From Acidobacteriota bacterium (GTDB lineage: Bacteria > Acidobacteriota > UBA6911 > JACQSX01), in the NCBI GenBank assembly GCA_016199665.1, contig JACQGG010000237.1:1-6084 (forward strand): a DNA stretch of 6,084 bases, read 5' to 3'. This document shows positions 5,341 through 6,084 of this stretch, in pieces. Positions within the stretch are counted from its first letter, which is position 1. The number at the start of each line of letters is the position of its first letter. The position numbers and the translations under genes are program-made. Under the pieces are notes generated by a model. That model saw only the letters and a program-made list of their open reading frames with translations. It made no database searches and was not told where the DNA came from.

Positions 5341-5599
5341 AGAGCTTCCTTTCGCCTCGCGTCACACGACGCGCATCGATAATACGAATTGTCCCGGGTC
5401 GGTACGTGTGGCAGACGGCAAGCAAACGACCGAGCCGTGAGTACCCAAACGTAATGTACCGTTCTTCACCGACAGAATCGTCAGGATCAGGGCCCGACAC
5501 GGCGTGGGGATCGAGGAACACGGTCGCTGCCTCATCAAACGAGACGCCATGCTTCCGGAGATTGGTCTCAGCTTTCTTCGCATCCCAGCCGAATCTCAT
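5327..5599 (-). CDS. brnT: BrnT-family ribonuclease toxin
   Basis: The 90-residue protein matches the BrnT toxin family (PF04365), RelE-like ribonucleases that cut mRNA and arrest growth when free of antitoxin. The family pattern is clear: FGWDAKKAETNLRKHGVSFDEAATVFLDP (3-31), then EERYITFGYSRLGRLLAVCHTYR (45-67) and IRIIDARRVTRGERKLYEE (71-89). Length and motif spacing are normal, and the charged residues of the family pattern (KH, EER, HTYR, AR..TRGER) are kept, so it looks intact. The ATG at 5599 begins the family motif directly; it is 30 nt from the cassette boundary and has no clear Shine-Dalgarno. The antitoxin gene overlaps its last codons. The partner is not BrnA-like, which is a common variation. 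Confidence 0.88.
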   Translation of the reverse strand: MRFGWDAKKAETNLRKHGVSFDEAATVFLDPHAVSGPDPDDSVGEERYITFGYSRLGRLLAVCHTYRPGTIRIIDARRVTRGERKLYEEG

Positions 5600-5623
5600 G
5601 GGCGTTCAATGCCAGAGTCGTCA

Positions 5624-5722
5624 CGCCAACGGCCTCACGTTCAGCCGCGAGCCGCCCGAGAACTTTTTGCGGGCTTGGATTTACGTTGCGTACAGCTCGG
5701 CGGCTGCAACGTGGTGTTATGC
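5624..5722 (-). other. Integron attC recombination site 2 (99 bp)
   Basis: On the - strand: R'' GCATAAC (5722-5716), spacer ACCAC, L'' GTTGCAGCCGC (5710-5700) and GAGC, a variable centre of about 40 nt, GCTC, L' GCGGCTGAAC (5648-5639), 8-nt spacer, and R' GTTGGCG (5630-5624). L'' and L' pair as GTT-g-CAGCCGC with GCGGCTGAAC, leaving a single unpaired G in L'', the extrahelical base; one further C is bulged before GAGC. The outer flanks also match (GACGACGCATAAC against the complement of GTTGGCGTGACGAC). R' departs from GTTRRRY in its last bases. The R'' box is identical to that of site 1, though the central sequences are unrelated, as is typical for attC. Confidence 0.8.
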
Positions 5723-5934
5723 GTCGTCTTGGTCGGGCGCACCCGAGATAGCCTTCGCTTTGCTATTAGCTTTCGCACTGCTGGAACGAGAGCCACAGGC
5801 ACTTCCATTGTGGTGCGCTCGGAAGCAGATTCGATTTCGGCGGCAGCTTCTTCGTCACTCTGCGATTCGTAGTATTCGAGCACGCGACGCACGCGAGTCT
5901 CATTCCATCCTGGAGGATATTTGTCAGCAGTCAT
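5641..5934 (-). CDS. Type II antitoxin-like protein, C-terminal tail encoded by attC
   Basis: The 97-residue protein opens with YPPGWNETRVRRVLEYYESQSDEEAAAEIE (6-35) and continues with TTMEVPVALVPAVRKLIAKRR (41-61). This layout is common in small antitoxins encoded after toxins: an acidic N-terminal helix region, then a VPVELVPxVRxLIA segment. I recognise the pattern but not a named family. The ATG overlaps the toxin stop (ATGA, 5934-5931) and has a perfect AAGGAG (5946-5941) 6 nt upstream. The natural end is probably near residue 61. From residue 71 the frame runs through R'', L'' and the centre of attC site 2, adding a 27-residue basic tail, and stops at TGA 5643-5641 within L'. Confidence 0.7.
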   Translation of the reverse strand: MTADKYPPGWNETRVRRVLEYYESQSDEEAAAEIESASERTTMEVPVALVPAVRKLIAKRRLSRVRPTKTTHNTTLQPPSCTQRKSKPAKSSRAARG

Positions 5935-6084
5935 CGCTTTCTCCTTCTCTTGCGGTGGGCTGCCCGCTTCGCCTTGGGACCCAACTCGTAGGCTGTGATA
6001 ACGAAAACGGAGTCCGGAATAGGATCTGGAATGTAGATCACCTTCAGGTAGCGTCCCTCTCCGGTTTGGCCGATTGCGATTCGA
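5931..6084 (-). CDS. Small toxin-like gene, 3' end only (start outside window)
   Basis: The - strand frame is open from the window edge and ends at TGA 5933-5931. The visible 50 residues read RIAIGQTGEGRYLKVIY, then IPDPIPDSVFVITAYELG and a strongly basic end HRKRRRKR. The pattern GxTxxGRYLxVIY...VFVITAYEL followed by an Arg/Lys tail is typical of small RelE/BrnT-fold toxin partners of antitoxins like the one downstream, and BrnT itself shows the same GRLLAV...RIIDAR core. The ATGA overlap with the antitoxin supports a toxin-first operon. The N-terminal half and catalytic residues cannot be seen. Confidence 0.6.
   Translation of the reverse strand, partial: RIAIGQTGEGRYLKVIYIPDPIPDSVFVITAYELGPKAKRAAHRKRRRKR

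Larger units (their letters stand above)
5079..5629 (-). mobile_element. Complete integron gene cassette: BrnT toxin plus antitoxin
   Basis: The cassette runs from the recombination point in R' of attC site 2 (between 5630 and 5629 on the - strand) to that of attC site 1 (5079), 551 bp. It holds a BrnT-like toxin gene, an overlapping antitoxin gene and the attC at its 3' end. No promoter is evident, as is usual for cassettes; expression would depend on an upstream Pc promoter or on read-through. A self-contained addiction module would stabilise a cassette array against loss. Confidence 0.75.
5630..6084 (-). mobile_element. Integron gene cassette with toxin-antitoxin pair, 5' part outside window
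   Basis: This is the cassette preceding the BrnT cassette. Its 3' end is the recombination point of attC site 2. It contains the antitoxin gene (5641-5934) and the end of its overlapping toxin gene. Its 5' boundary (the R' of another attC, or attI) lies beyond 6084. Confidence 0.6.

Noticed and set aside
5624..5722. Frameshift or sequencing error in the antitoxin tail
   Set aside because: Considered because the tail looks unlike the family, but it is explained by the frame continuing through attC, and the same happens at the second cassette.
5504..5872. 122-aa + frame
   Set aside because: It lies antisense to BrnT, attC site 2 and the 97-aa antitoxin, and shows no motifs.

Overview
The window joins conserved bacterial housekeeping DNA (1-3472) to an accessory block of small minus-strand genes (about 3650-6084). 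The left part is the end of an F1Fo ATP synthase operon in the usual order: the 3' end of atpA (alpha), then atpG (gamma), atpD (beta) and atpC (epsilon), all on the + strand. A tRNA-Gln gene follows. Gene content and a GC-rich composition fit an environmental Gram-negative-type bacterium. Acidobacteriota or a similar soil or sediment lineage is a guess from the look of the ATP synthase proteins and the heptamer spacer repeats, and cannot be proven here.

Two spacers in the conserved part hold inverted arrays of 7-bp units. The atpA-atpG spacer (196-298) has three heptamers related to CGGGTAT on the + strand and three on the - strand, flanking a strong hairpin just before an atpG start that has no visible Shine-Dalgarno. 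The atpC-tRNA spacer has twelve heptamers of the AARGCRG/AATTCAG type on + (3104-3188) and six on - (3290-3331), including a perfect 22-bp inverted repeat.

The right part, read on the - strand from 6084 down to 3729, contains four consecutive gene pairs, three of them toxin-antitoxin-like: (i) the 3' end of a small toxin-like gene with its antitoxin; (ii) a BrnT-family toxin with a short antitoxin; (iii) a DUF4160 plus DUF2442 pair; (iv) an orphan-looking addiction-module antitoxin (TIGR02574/PF09720 type) followed by an overlapping HXXEE-type membrane protein gene where a ParE/RelE toxin would be expected.

The main observation is that pairs i/ii and ii/iii are separated by two well-formed integron attC recombination sites (5624-5722 and 5073-5138). 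Both are in the orientation of the genes and have R''/R' and L''/L' boxes and an extrahelical base in L''. The BrnT pair is therefore a complete gene cassette (about 5079-5629), and the block looks like the end of an integron cassette array or a CALIN (attC cluster without integrase). No integrase lies in the window; if there is one, polarity places attI/intI to the right, beyond 6084. The boundaries further left (about 4369-4432 and 3651-3705) look decayed, as expected for the oldest end of an array. In both cassettes with intact attC sites, the antitoxin reading frame runs through the attC and stops in L', so attC DNA encodes its C-terminal tail.
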